DNA from: Tethya wilhelma
Taxonomy: Eukaryota > Porifera > Demospongiae > Tethyida > Tethyidae
Direction of reading: 5' to 3'
Length of the DNA: 64,000 nucleotides
Assembly (NCBI GenBank): GCA_964030475.1
Contig: CAXIPT010000014.1
Coordinates: forward strand, 541,675-605,674
A program made the translations under genes and the position numbers. This document shows, piece by piece, positions 1 to 9,889 of the stretch. The number at the start of each line of letters is the position of its first letter. The first letter of the stretch is position 1. The notes under the pieces are model-generated. The model ran no database searches. It had not been told where the DNA came from and saw only the letters and a program-made list of their open reading frames with translations.

Positions 1-547
1 TCCGTTTCCAATCCCGTAGCCCTGTTATATTATCTATGGTGTTTTTCACGAAGTGTATCCTCAATCTCCTCAACCTGAGCCATTTTATCTATGTGCTTGT
101 CATATGACTTCCGAGAAACCTTTGCTGAAGTACCACTATTTGAATCTTTGTTAGGACGTTTAGTACCTCGAGTTGTTTCCGGTGATGGACCAAACACCAC
201 AATGTAATTTCATAGGGCTTTCCTTTATGACAACTGTACATCTGACCTAGATCGGTACTTGACGATAGCCATCTCTGCTTACCACGGAGTCCATGCCCTG
301 GCTCAATATATCCTAATTGTGTGATGGGATCACCAGTCTTATCATTATGTTCAGCTAACATTTGTTTCTCCAATTCCTCAACAGTTTGAAACTTTTGCTT
401 TGATGTCAACTGGACAATTTGAAATTCTGATTTCTTTTTAGGATTGCAAACTTTGATTGAATAAATGTATGATGCAGATGAGGTAACAGTAGTCACTGTG
501 GTTGAGTTGAGTCTTGATTGGTCTGTATGTGCCAAACTACCAATCAC
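1..547 (-). pseudogene. Partial multicopy-type coding piece at the left edge
   Basis: The minus strand is open from an ATG at 547 for about 110 codons. It contains the segment ITQLGYIEPGHGLRGKQRW and then a Tyr/Trp-rich stretch ending ITLWC near 200. The reading continues only after a frame change near 200-215 into a basic Ser/Thr-rich stretch (VVFGPSPETTRGTKRPNK) that runs off the window edge. I recall similar N-terminal segments (GYIxPGHGxxGKQ) in repetitive sponge proteins, some linked to transposon genes, but I cannot name the family. The frame change could be a decayed copy, an intron or a sequencing indel. No function is assigned; this is the N-terminal part only. Confidence 0.4.
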
Positions 548-944
548 CTATATAATTATTGAAATTAAATAAAGATACTTTGTGTATGTAGTCTTGCAGT
601 CCCTATAACAGTAACAATTATCCAAAATTTGTGTCAGTATGGATGTGCGTTAATTAGAGGGAAATCATGTAGCTTACTTTCACAATCACAGGGCTTTGTG
701 ACAGTGTTGTGCCAACATTAATGCCATCATTGCTTGAGCTCAAACAAGCCATCTTTCGCGGTGTCCAAAAGTCACACTAGCTGTATTTGCTTGAGACACT
801 CTTGGACACTCTACAGAGAACCTTCAACTTGTCTTCGCTTCGTGACACATGGCATGCATAAGTCAAGTCCCCCCCCCTTTCACGTGCACGCTTTACGCGC
901 GCACGCACACGCTAATGTTCAAATGGAAGTGAAATTAGCAGTAC
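548..944. other. Intergenic, no gene seen
   Basis: No supported coding signal. A short plus-strand open frame overlapping this stretch (734-1033) runs into repeat sequence and has no recognisable motif. A C9 run and alternating purine-pyrimidine (GCGCGCACGCACACGC) lie at about 870-912. Confidence 0.4.
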
Positions 945-2300
945 ACAGGAATGGCACAGATGGCCCATTAGCGCAATACAAATGTGAGGCTCCAAGCGAA
1001 AACCGGACGTTTGGGAATTTCCGCGAATTTTGAGTTAGCTATTCCATGTGTATCTAGGCCTTTCTAGGAAGCGCATATCAAAATTTGGTGCGCATAGCTG
1101 TTGTAGTTTTCCAGATATTGACAGCCCTGCCTCCACTCGTGGCTTCCTGGTAAACAGTTGTAAACCTGTTGCTATATGAACTATGGGCGGTCCGTATACT
1201 CTCCGTATCTTAATTAGATCATGTACACTACATGCTGAATATTACCACAGCCAGCCACGTGGGGACTAAAATTATTTAGTGAGAAGCGAGTAGCTAGAAA
1301 AAAAGACCCAGGAGATGGCTACTGGACTCAAGGAGGTGAGTGCTTGCTAGCAGAGAGATAGATTTTAGGTATAGTAAGTTCCAAGAACTAAAATAAGCCT
1401 CAAAATAACCTGTACGCGATCGCAGTACAGGGAGAGGCAATACTTACAAGTAGAAAGCTACTGTATGTAAGCGCTTGGATTAGACAAGCATGTATAAAGC
1501 TTTAGCTTACCTTTCTGCTCATGTGCTGTAGCAAAATTCTGAGATCAGTCAGCTTATAGAGCACTGAGAACATCGAATAAACAATTAATCTTTGTGGCAG
1601 CTGCCTAGCTCATTAATATTCACTACGGTCTGTTGCACAACATAGCAACAGTTCTCCGTGTTAGCAACTAAATAAAAATAAACAGGGCGAACAATACGGT
1701 CTATATCTCTGCAACAGAGGCAGCTCCACCCTTCAAATTTTGCGTGGAGCATGCGGAGATGTAGCGCAATGCACCCGTGCAGTAAGAAAAATTTCGCACA
1801 AAAACGTGAAATAAACTAAAACCGCATTTTACTCTAAAAACAATTTCCCAAACGTCCAGTTTTCCCTTGGAGCCTCACAAATATTCACACTAATAACTGC
1901 AAAAAATGAGCGCTTGGCACTATAAGGCTTCTAAAGCTAAGCTACTTTTTAGCTCATTCTCTTTCTAATGAGCCTAAAAACATGTTCTAAAACCATTGCT
2001 AAAGTATTTAACTAAAATATGCCAAACTTCCAACTTTCTCCATCTTCTTCTTATTCGGCAAGACTTTTCTCAAAGACTGCTCACTTTCAGAAACTGATTC
2101 TTGAACAAATTTACTTGGTTTCTTTGTCTTCACGTGCTTTTTGCATTGGTTATTCGTCTCTCTAGCTGAGTCGCTAGATACAAGACGAAAATGGCCTTCT
2201 CCGTATGGCAGCCATTCATTAATAATTCCTCAGCTACTTGGGAAATCAAGTTGACCCTTTTCCAGGTAGACAAGTGTGCGTTATTTGGAATCCAAATGTT
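945..2300. repeat. Dispersed repeat family X, copy 1 (interrupted)
   Basis: It begins GGAATGGCACAGATGGCC at about 948 and, after the insertion at 984-1878, continues through the block around 1920-2030 (AGCTCATTCTCTTTCTAATG) and the block at 2041-2300 containing GTGTGCGTTATTTGGAATC. Matching sequence recurs at 19330-19560, 23440-23550, 35474-36720 and, in reverse, 55200-55615. No coding capacity is seen. In three copies a family-A hairpin lies 200-270 bp beyond the GTGCGTTATTTGGAAT block, so X may be part of the same element. Confidence 0.65.
984..1878. mobile_element. 895-bp inverted-repeat element (family D, copy 1), nested in repeat X
   Basis: The left end GTGAGGCTCCAAGCGAAAAC (984 onward) is the imperfect reverse complement of the right end finishing at 1878; the match spans about 37 bp. 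The flanks duplicate AAAT. The uninterrupted target GCAATACAAATATT is visible at about 35500 and in reverse at about 55590, so the insertion edges are fixed by empty-site copies. The interior has no transposase; a diverged second copy is at 9890-12517. It is non-autonomous; the superfamily is not assigned, because a 4-bp duplication fits several. Confidence 0.75.
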
Positions 2301-2568
2301 GCCTGCCTACTTTACCTGAAGATTTCTGGTTGTACTGAAGTCTCTGTAACCTTTAAGTCTTCAGTATTTAGGAGATGAAAAGACTACTTTCAGGTTTGTT
2401 ATGTAGTTGTCATTGTAAGATGATGAGCAAAACAAATACAGCTCCACACTCCTGAGATGCTTCATTGATAGCATATAAGCTATAATATCCATGTTGATAG
2501 TGTACATGTAACTAACATATCCTCACAAACTCAAATGTGATTCAAAGAATAATGAAAAAATGAGAATT

Positions 2569-2835
2569 AAACAAGTAAAAAAATCATTGGAAATGTATCA
2601 AGACAGAGGAATGGCAAATCGTAAAAAGAATGCAAACAAGATGGAATGGTTCAGTGTTTGAGTGTGTAAAGAATTATTCCTATGGGCAACATGAGAGACT
2701 CAAACATGGAAAGAGAGTACTACATGCAGCCCATACAGGAAGAATTCTGCACACACTCAAACACTGAACCATTCCATCTTGTTTGCATTATTTTTACGAT
2801 TTGCCATTCCTCGATACATTTCCTTTTACTTGTTT
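2569..2835. mobile_element. Hairpin MITE, family A, copy 1
   Basis: Long terminal inverted repeats (about 100 bp) start AAACAAGTAAAA and include GGAATGGCAAATCGTAAAAA on the left and its complement on the right. The centre (about 2675-2735) matches the start region of the transposase-like gene at 19899, including the shared string TACATGCAGCCCATA. This is therefore an internally deleted relative of that gene's element. Related hairpins are at 54701-54966 and a lone half at 49052-49133. Confidence 0.75.
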
Positions 2836-2974
2836 ACTATAACAAACCATCTCACAATATAGTTGTTGAAGTACGAGATACTGACCATGATTGCTCAATC
2901 CATACTCCTATATACTTATGCCACTATTACCGCTTTTGCCACTATCAATGCAATACAGTAACTATGCCCACGTA

Positions 2975-2975
2975 N
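2975..2975. other. Ambiguous base (n)
   Basis: The only non-ACGT symbol in the window, just outside the left target duplication of the hAT element. It marks a consensus or assembly uncertainty. Confidence 0.95.
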
Positions 2976-3170
2976 CTTGTGTACTACATTAATGTCTAAG
3001 GGCATTGGCGGATGCAGCAATTTGTATTTATATGGGCATGTAGATAAAATAAAAGATCGGCCACTATGTGGGCGAAAATTTTTTGAGGTGCCACACCCAC
3101 TTTTGATCACGTGACCACTGTTATTAATGATTATCAGTCACAAAAATATACTATATGCATATAAAAATTT

Positions 3171-6100
3171 TCACACTAATAAAATTCTTGAATTACAATG
3201 TTTACTAGCAAACTCAGTAACAAGATCATCCATACAATCCCACAATCTACAAGAAATGTCGCGTTCAATGTACAGTAGAGACAAATTCACAAGTCTTTCT
3301 TGTAACATTGTAGATCGGAGATAAGTTTTGATTCTTCTGAGCGATGAAAAAGACCTCTCAGCACTTGCTGAGGTTACACCAATAGTCATAGCTATTTTCA
3401 AACACTTCAAAAGCATCGGAAATCCCTCAGGTATAGGTAACAAGTGTTCATACAGATCATGAAGGTATTCAACCCTTTCAGAGGATTTCTGAATTAGGTT
3501 TTTACAGTCTTAATCTCTACTTCTACCTCCTCTTCATCAATTTCATAGTGGCAAAGGAAGGGGAGAAGGGTTTCCAGCCTCAAAAATTCTTTAGACCTTG
3601 GCTGTAGAGCTTGCAAAGACTTCAGTAGAGATAAATTAACATCATCAAACCTTCTATTCATCTCAGCACAAATCTTGTCCAACACACAATAATACACATG
3701 TACACAATAATCTTCTACAGATGTACTAGCCCTGTGTTCAGTGCTGTCCTCTGCTGTAGAAATCATATCGTTTAATCGTTGGGGAAGTCTCCGATTTCTT
3801 CTAGATCTTGAATACTGAACAGTTACATTTTGTTCATTAGCTAGTAGGACACTTTTTTCCCAAATCTTTTTCCATTCCCCATCACTGCGCATATCTTGCA
3901 GAGTTGAAATAGTAGCTTCAATGCATGCAACAGCACCAGAATAGTCAAGTTTTTCTGCTTGTAAAACATCAGACAGCTTTGAGCATATTGAAAAAATCCT
4001 TTCAAACATAACTAGACATAATATAAACTCGAAAGTTTCCACTTGAGTAAGAATTCCACGAGCTTCAATAATTCTGTCTGGATCAGAGATATCTTGAAGT
4101 GTAGCAATAACAGCTTTCAGAGCTGACAAGAGTGCTTTAATAGAGGAGTATCGACACGACCACCTTGTATCACTTAATTTCTTTAAGCGTACTTCTCTCA
4201 CTAGACCCACTTCTTTTTGTTTTGAAAGGAATAGCTCATGACATTTAGAGGAGGACATAAAAACATAGAGTGTTTCCAATAAAGCAAAAAAATCTGCTGC
4301 TGGTGGTATTCTCAGGTCAGTTAAGGCATGTAACAGTCATTTTGGCAATACAAAAGTTTGCTTAAGGATATCTTTGTAATGGTTTACTTCTAACCTTTGA
4401 AACTTAGTAAAAATATTTACCACTGGAGTGTCTTTACATACACCAAGTTTTAGCATCACGTGATCAAGGGGGGCGGGGCTAGTCCAAATAAATGCACTTT
4501 TAAAAATGCGCAACTGTAGCTAATTAGCCACGCCCACCAAATTTTGACACAAAATTTTTTTGCTTGGTATCTTTCCTATTCTGCCTGGAACAACCTGGAT
4601 TGAGCTTTAGTTTCTGGGAAAAGCTTCAAAAACCTCAAATTCTAATAAATGCACACCTACTTAAATATGCAAAACTAGAATATCTCGACAGCTAATTACC
4701 CCACCCCTAGGTTCCACCCACCAATACATTGCCCACCATTAGGTTATGTCACAAAAAAATTTTGGTGGGCGTGGCTAATTAGCTACAGTTGCGCATTTTT
4801 AAAAGTTCATTTATTTGGACCAGCCCCGCCCCCCTTTATCACGTGATGCTCAAACTTTGTGTGTCTGAAGAAACTGCAGTGGTAAATATTTGTACCAAGT
4901 TTAAATGCTTAAAATTAAACCAGTACAAAGATATTCTTAACCAAACTTTTGCATTGCCAAAATGGTTGATACATGCCTTAACAAACCTGAGTTTGTTTTG
5001 AAGCATCAACTAGGACTAGGTTTAGTCTGTGAGCAAAACAGTGTGAATACACTGCCTTTGCATTCTTTTCTTTGATTTTAGCACTGACTCCAGCACACCT
5101 TCCACTCATAACAGAGGCACCATCGTAGCATTGACTGACACAGTTGGCAATATTTATGTGTAAATCTGAGAGGGTTTGGAGTATGTACTCTGAGAGAGAA
5201 GTCGCATCAAGTTGATGAGCATGAACATAGCCAACAAATCGTTCATGAACATTCCCATTCCAAACATAACGTAACACAATGGAAAGTTGCTCTTTTTTAC
5301 TTATGTCTTTAGTCTCATCTGCTATGATTGTAAAAAATTCTGCATTAATAACTTCCTTAGATATTACCAGCAGCACATTATCTGCTAGTAATTGTAATAG
5401 TTCATTTTGAATATTGTGACCTAGCCATGTTGCATTACGAGGTCCTTCTTCTAACCTTTTTTTCACCACATCATTGTATTTGGATAAAAGAGAAACTAAT
5501 GAAAGATAATTTCCTGGATTATTGGAGAGATTTGCATCATCTAAACATTCTCTATGTCCTCTTAATGAAATGCCTTGCAGAGCACAAAAAAGCAGTGATT
5601 CCAACAAAGCCTTAACATACAATCTATTCTCTTCAATAGACTTCCTTTGTACTCTCCCTAACTGAACTCCAATGGTAGCATCTTTTAAACTAGCTAACTT
5701 AAATTGAACTGCTTCCATGCAATTACAGAATCTCTGTGATCACGGCACTTGTCATGACATGTTAGTAGTCCATACTTTCCGACAGCATGCTTCCAGTCAT
5801 GATAACCAGTACGTGTAAATGCTTTGTCCGCTTTAAAACTGAAAAATCGACAAGGGAAACAGAAAATGGCATCTTTTTCAACAGAATATTCTATCCAAGA
5901 ATACTGATGATACCAACGATCCTGAAATGATCTATTTCCACTACTACCATATGACGTACTAGGAAATTGAACGGCTTTGGGCTGTACAGGACTACATGTT
6001 TTGTCTTTTGCAATATCACCTGGTAACTCACTATGACTTTGACTGTCACTCTGGTCAGTCTGGTGGCTACTCTCAGAAGTACTACGAGGTAACACAGATG

Positions 6101-6338
6101 AATCACTTTCATCCTTGTCTTCAGCATCAGACTGATCAGAGTTACTTGTTAGAGGGGCTGGAGTCAAATTGCTGTCACCTAAAAGTCAGTAACAAACATC
6201 AGTATTTGTATATTAACAATACGTTGATGATCTCATCACTGATTTATCTGGCTTACCAGTAGGAGCACTCTTCTTAGCTCTTTTGGGTGCAGGAGCAAAA
6301 GGAAGTGTTGTTTGTTTATGTTTAGGCCATTGGGACAT
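3171..6338 (-). pseudogene. hAT transposase (ZMYM1/DUF4371-like), frameshifted and interrupted
   Basis: The first exon starts at ATG 6338 (MSQWPKHKQTTLPF) and is joined by a 78-bp GT-AG intron (6179-6256) to the second exon. Order along the protein: a Ser/Asp-rich leader; a TTF-type zinc-finger-like stretch with CFPCRFFS and WKHAVGKYG; a DUF4371-like core with TIIADETKDISKKEQLS and SQCYDGASVMSGRCAG; then a C-terminal dimerisation region with SASAERSFSSLRRIKTYLRS near 3390. Breaks: a frame change near 5700, the foldback insertion at 4312-4991, and a second frame change near 3470-3500. The family transposes by cut-and-paste with an RNase H-like DDE catalytic core. This copy cannot make a full protein as sequenced. 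Confidence 0.85.
4312..4991. mobile_element. 680-bp foldback element (CTCAGG terminus) inside the hAT gene
   Basis: Arms of about 240 bp are near-perfect inverted repeats: the left starts CTCAGGTCAGTTAAGGCATG and the right, reversed, starts CTCAGGTTTGTTAAGGCATG. It is flanked by TT on both sides (4310-4311 and 4992-4993). Removing the element and one TT makes the hAT reading frame continuous (...ASKQ then IPPAADFF...). The interior has no coding capacity. The terminus matches that of the element at 18237-18902, which also has a 2-bp duplication. Confidence 0.85.
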
Positions 6339-6574
6339 CTCTATTTACACTTTGAGAGTGATAGTCATCTTGAGTATTGTCCCGACTAGAACTTCAACCA
6401 GAGAGCTAGCTAGTCATGTACGTATCACCTGCATGACACATGACCACGTGCACATCAATTAGTGCAAGGGCGGGCACGTGCGCACGAGTGGAATTCCGGA
6501 AGTCGCAACAACAAATTTATCAGCATGGGCATTGCCCACAAATGCCCATTCCTGTAACCGCCGATGTCTAAGGG

Positions 6575-6871
6575 CTTAACCCGTAGGTTTTCCATTTCAT
6601 AGCTAGGAGACATTTTCTATCTAGAGCTCACCAGCCGAGAACTTCTTCAGTGCTGTATCTCACTCATAAATTTTCTGTCATACTACTTACTAACTAGTGA
6701 TATGAATATTTTAATCATTGAAGCCTTCTAAGTGCTCTGCCTAATTAATTATTCATAAATCATTAATTATTCACATACAATGACTAAAAGAGCAATGTCT
6801 ACATAAAGCAGACACTTGAGGCATTATGTACATATGCATTTCTATGGTAATAGCACAATTAATATTATTGG
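6575..6871. other. Intergenic, nothing recognised
   Basis: AT-rich, with ATTAATTATTCA-type runs near 6740-6775. No gene or clear repeat seen. Confidence 0.4.
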
Positions 6872-7032
6872 TTATGATTTTATTTCAACATCAGATAATT
6901 TCTTCCTAATTAAGGCAAAAATTGGGTACCCAGTCCTGCACTTGAGTAGCAATCCCCATCTTGGCCAGGAGGCATTATCTGGAAGAGGATCCTGATGTAT
7001 GTAAGAGTACAGTTCTGCCAGTACTTCCTTTG
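6872..7032 (-). CDS. Putative terminal exon of a minus-strand gene
   Basis: An open minus-strand stretch follows a possible acceptor (ATCTTTAG at 7033-7040) and ends at TAA 6872. It reads AKEVLAELYSYIHQDPLPDN then SWPRWGLLLKCRTGYPIF, well-formed protein-like sequence with no stop before the end. It lies downstream of the P/THAP9-like relic on the same strand (7380-7870) and may be its last exon. I do not recognise a named domain. It would also be explained as a fragment of another decayed element. Confidence 0.35.
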
Positions 7033-7287
7033 CTAAAGATACGGTAAAAAAAATAATGATTTTCCAACTATATAGTCATAACAGCATATGAATTTACTTT
7101 TAAAGTTGATGTATATACATGAATTTCACGTAATCGTGGAACCCTTCGAGCTGTTCTGTCCTACACATTCTCTCAAATAATATAGGCAAGCAATTGCTTA
7201 ACATGTTTCCCTCAAGCAAAAAACATCATGGGATTAAAACAATGCATTCACCATATTTTTCAACTTCTGACATAAAAATATCACAAT

Positions 7288-7289
<2 letters not shown>

Positions 7290-7318
<29 letters not shown>

Positions 7319-7356
7319 ACAAACACACAAACGTGCACGCACACACACACACACAC
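7290..7356. repeat. (CA)n microsatellite
   Basis: Two CA runs (about 7289-7315 and 7336-7357) separated by a degenerate stretch. They interrupt the 3' side of the transposase relic to the right. Confidence 0.9.
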
Positions 7357-7379
7357 ATCTTCACTTGATAACTGGGACA

Positions 7380-7870
7380 AGTTATCCAGTAGATTTGGAT
7401 CAAATAGGTTTTCAAACGAAGAATTAATCTCACCAGGATCAGGATTAAGACCAAAAACTCCTGATACTCCCCAAGGTTACAGCTAGCATTATCACAAACT
7501 ATCAGGCTTATTTTGAATGCGAACAAATGATAAATCTTCATTTTTTCAAATACTATACTCCAACAATAAACTTGCATCAAAGGATCCATTGCTAGTGTAG
7601 TATGGGCCTACCACATCAAAATCAGATGTTAAGTTTCTGTATAAAAATTACAGAATACAGGTAGTATTCTTTATGTGCATCAGGAGTCAATGCTTGATAC
7701 ACAATATGAAGGCAAGACGATTGGCCATTAGTCATTGCCAATCCAACTATTTGCTGGCTATGAGAGTTACAGAGAAGTCTAGCTATGACTTTAACCTCAT
7801 CAAAAATGAGTACACCACCTCGTTCAGATGGTAGCTGGCCATTCTTCTATCTTCCTGAAGAACTGCATAC
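7380..7870 (-). pseudogene. P-element/THAP9-like transposase relic
   Basis: Reading the minus strand from 7870 gives GGVLIFDEVKVIARLLCNSH, then QQIVGLAMTNGQSS and LHIVYQALTP; after a frame change, VGPYYTSNGSFDASLLLEY and KISLIVCDNASCNL. I recall the pattern GxLIFDEVKV...GLAM...VCDGASSN from multicopy sponge proteins with THAP9/P-element-like RNase H cores; the conserved Asp positions DE and CDN are visible. Stops and frame changes near 7520-7640 show it is degraded, and flanking domains (THAP finger, C-terminus) are not identifiable. Family assignment rests on memory of motifs. Confidence 0.5.
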
Positions 7871-9889
7871 TGTGAAGCAGCTTTAGCTGACAATAGCTAT
7901 CTGAAATATAGAATTGACTGCATGTGTAATCAGTGCATGTCAAAACATTAAAACACCTGGATTGTCTAAGAATGCCCCTATATACAATTAAAGAGTTGCC
8001 CTGGATGGCAACTGTGAAACATTGAAACTCACCTTTTTATGAGGATGCAGATGGATCCACCAAAACGGGCATTGTGCCTCCCCCACCTCTTTGCTGTGGA
8101 AGAATCAATTCTTTCCCAGGGACGAGTTCATGTTGTTGTTTGTACAACATTTCCAGCCACAACACTTCTTCCTGATCATACCATCATTTTGAGTTGTTGT
8201 TCTGATGCTGAATAATGTAACTTCTTCCCAAGGCTTAATGTATGTGGGGATGACACACTGGCTGTTGGCTCTAATGGAACTTCAGTTGACTATGATATCT
8301 TCTTAGAAGTAAAGAGTTGCTTGGGGCAAAATTCAAGACAACTTCAGACAATTGTTTGTCCTCCTGAGGTTCTCAAGTTCAAGTAAGCTTAGCCTGACTA
8401 CATGCACACTCACTTCTTCTCTGCTGACAGGCCTAGGCCACACTTGACAGTTGCACAACCTACCTATGGTACATGAGAGATCAAATAGCCTCAGTTCTAT
8501 ATTCCAGTGAGTGCACACAGCCTAGAGCCACGTTGGGCCTGGCTGAATAAGTAATGGTTTCAACCATTATTATGACCAGCCACCCTGACTTATTGTATGT
8601 CGCTTAATTCACGAGTGCTTCACAAAAGGTCGGCAGTGCTTCAGGAAATGTCGTAAGTCGTAAAGTCGAAAGTAAGTCGAAAAGTAGCCTTGTTCTCAGG
8701 CTCCTCCTTCACAAATATTTTCTTTGAAAATAAGAAAGGATAGAACCTGGTACCAGTACTGTCAAAACATTTTCACACACTTGACGTTTGTTGGATGTTA
8801 GATAATTTATTGTATGACTTGTAGTTTTTTTTTCTGAACAGCTAGAATAATGAAAGCACCGCAGGTGCACAAGCCTCGGCGCACTCATGTAGAATGCAAA
8901 ACTAAATATGCATGCATGACATTGCGTATAAAAGAAGACCATGAGTATTGAGACCCAAGTGAGCAGATTAGGTGCACAGCCTAGTTTATTCCATGCTAGC
9001 TAGGCATAATCCAATTGGCCTGAGTGCCGGCAGGAAAGATCATGTTGCTGTGGGCCACCCTTTGGTGGGACTTGAACTCAGTTCAAACTGAAAATTTATT
9101 GGTAGGTAAAATTTGAACAGTTACACTGCTGATGCTTGTTTCACACTAATATGCATCTGAGCTACAGAGACTAGTCTCTCATTAGCTACTGAGTGAGATA
9201 GTATAGGTTAATCTGGCATGCAGTGATACTAAAGTTCACTCAGTTATAGTAAACAACTTGGATTGTAAAAGCATAAGAGCTGTGATATACCACCAAATGG
9301 GAATGGTTTGGTCATGTACATTCTGAGAGAAAACTAAAGGAAAGAATAGTACGTGCCAATTCAGTCAATGCCATGACATCAGCATTACTAATACGGCCAA
9401 CACTGTGGGAGTGACTCGATTGGGATGACAGAATTCAAGCAATCTTGAATGAAATCTGAGACTGAATTAACACAGGTGAGGATGTTGAAGTTAGAAAGAT
9501 GCAAGAGCCAGACAATCCAGAGAATAGTCTCGGCAGTGCATTTTGAGGCCAATCATGCATTTCGCTGGTAAAGAATGGAATATGTGGTGAAAGAACTATG
9601 TCCATGTACAGTATACCAGAAGTAGAATTTGCCTGGGTAAAATTCAACTTGTTAAAGAGGGGTCCAGAATTCTACACCACCATCCACGTTGGTCCTTACG
9701 TACTTGTCAGAACAACAGGCAATACTTTCTATTAGTTTAATTGTTAACTGTTGATCCCAACACTTGACATTCATGCATCTGGTATGACTCGTCTGATATG
9801 ACATTTTGTTAATTCAAAGTTTATTAAGTTGTATACAAGAGTTAGTGATTATTAATATCCAACAATCATGAAATAGTACTTTGAAATCC
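7871..9889. other. Intergenic, no supported gene
   Basis: Several short open frames (60-80 codons) on either strand have no motif and no splice support. A small duplicated string of GTCGTAAAGTCGAAAGTAAG type lies at about 8650-8680. CACAAGCCTCGGCG (about 8870) resembles the terminus of the element at 30585, but no partner end was found. Confidence 0.4.

Larger units (their letters stand above)
3003..6566. mobile_element. hAT DNA transposon, 3.56 kb, with TIRs and 8-bp TSD
   Basis: The left end reads CATTGGCGGATGCAG (3003-3017) and the reverse complement of the right end reads CATCGGCGGTTACAG (6552-6566): 15-bp TIRs with 3 mismatches. Both sides are flanked by the direct repeat TCTAAGGG (2995-3002 and 6567-6574). 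An 8-bp duplication is the hallmark of hAT elements, and the interior encodes a hAT transposase on the minus strand. The element also carries a younger 680-bp insertion. The perfect duplication suggests fairly recent arrival, although the gene itself is broken. Confidence 0.9.

Noticed and set aside
2682..2999. 105-codon open frame starting MGNMRDSNM
   Set aside because: It begins inside the hairpin MITE and runs through the opposite arm; only the first part reflects the transposase start.
4789..5001. 70-codon open frame
   Set aside because: Lies in the right arm of the foldback element.
7194..7427. Open frame of 77 codons with His/Thr repeats
   Set aside because: It is the translation of a CA microsatellite and overlaps a transposase relic on the other strand.
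9300..9660. Weak LINE-like wording on the plus strand (WFGHVHSERKLKERIV)
   Set aside because: Too short and interrupted; no reverse-transcriptase motif found nearby.
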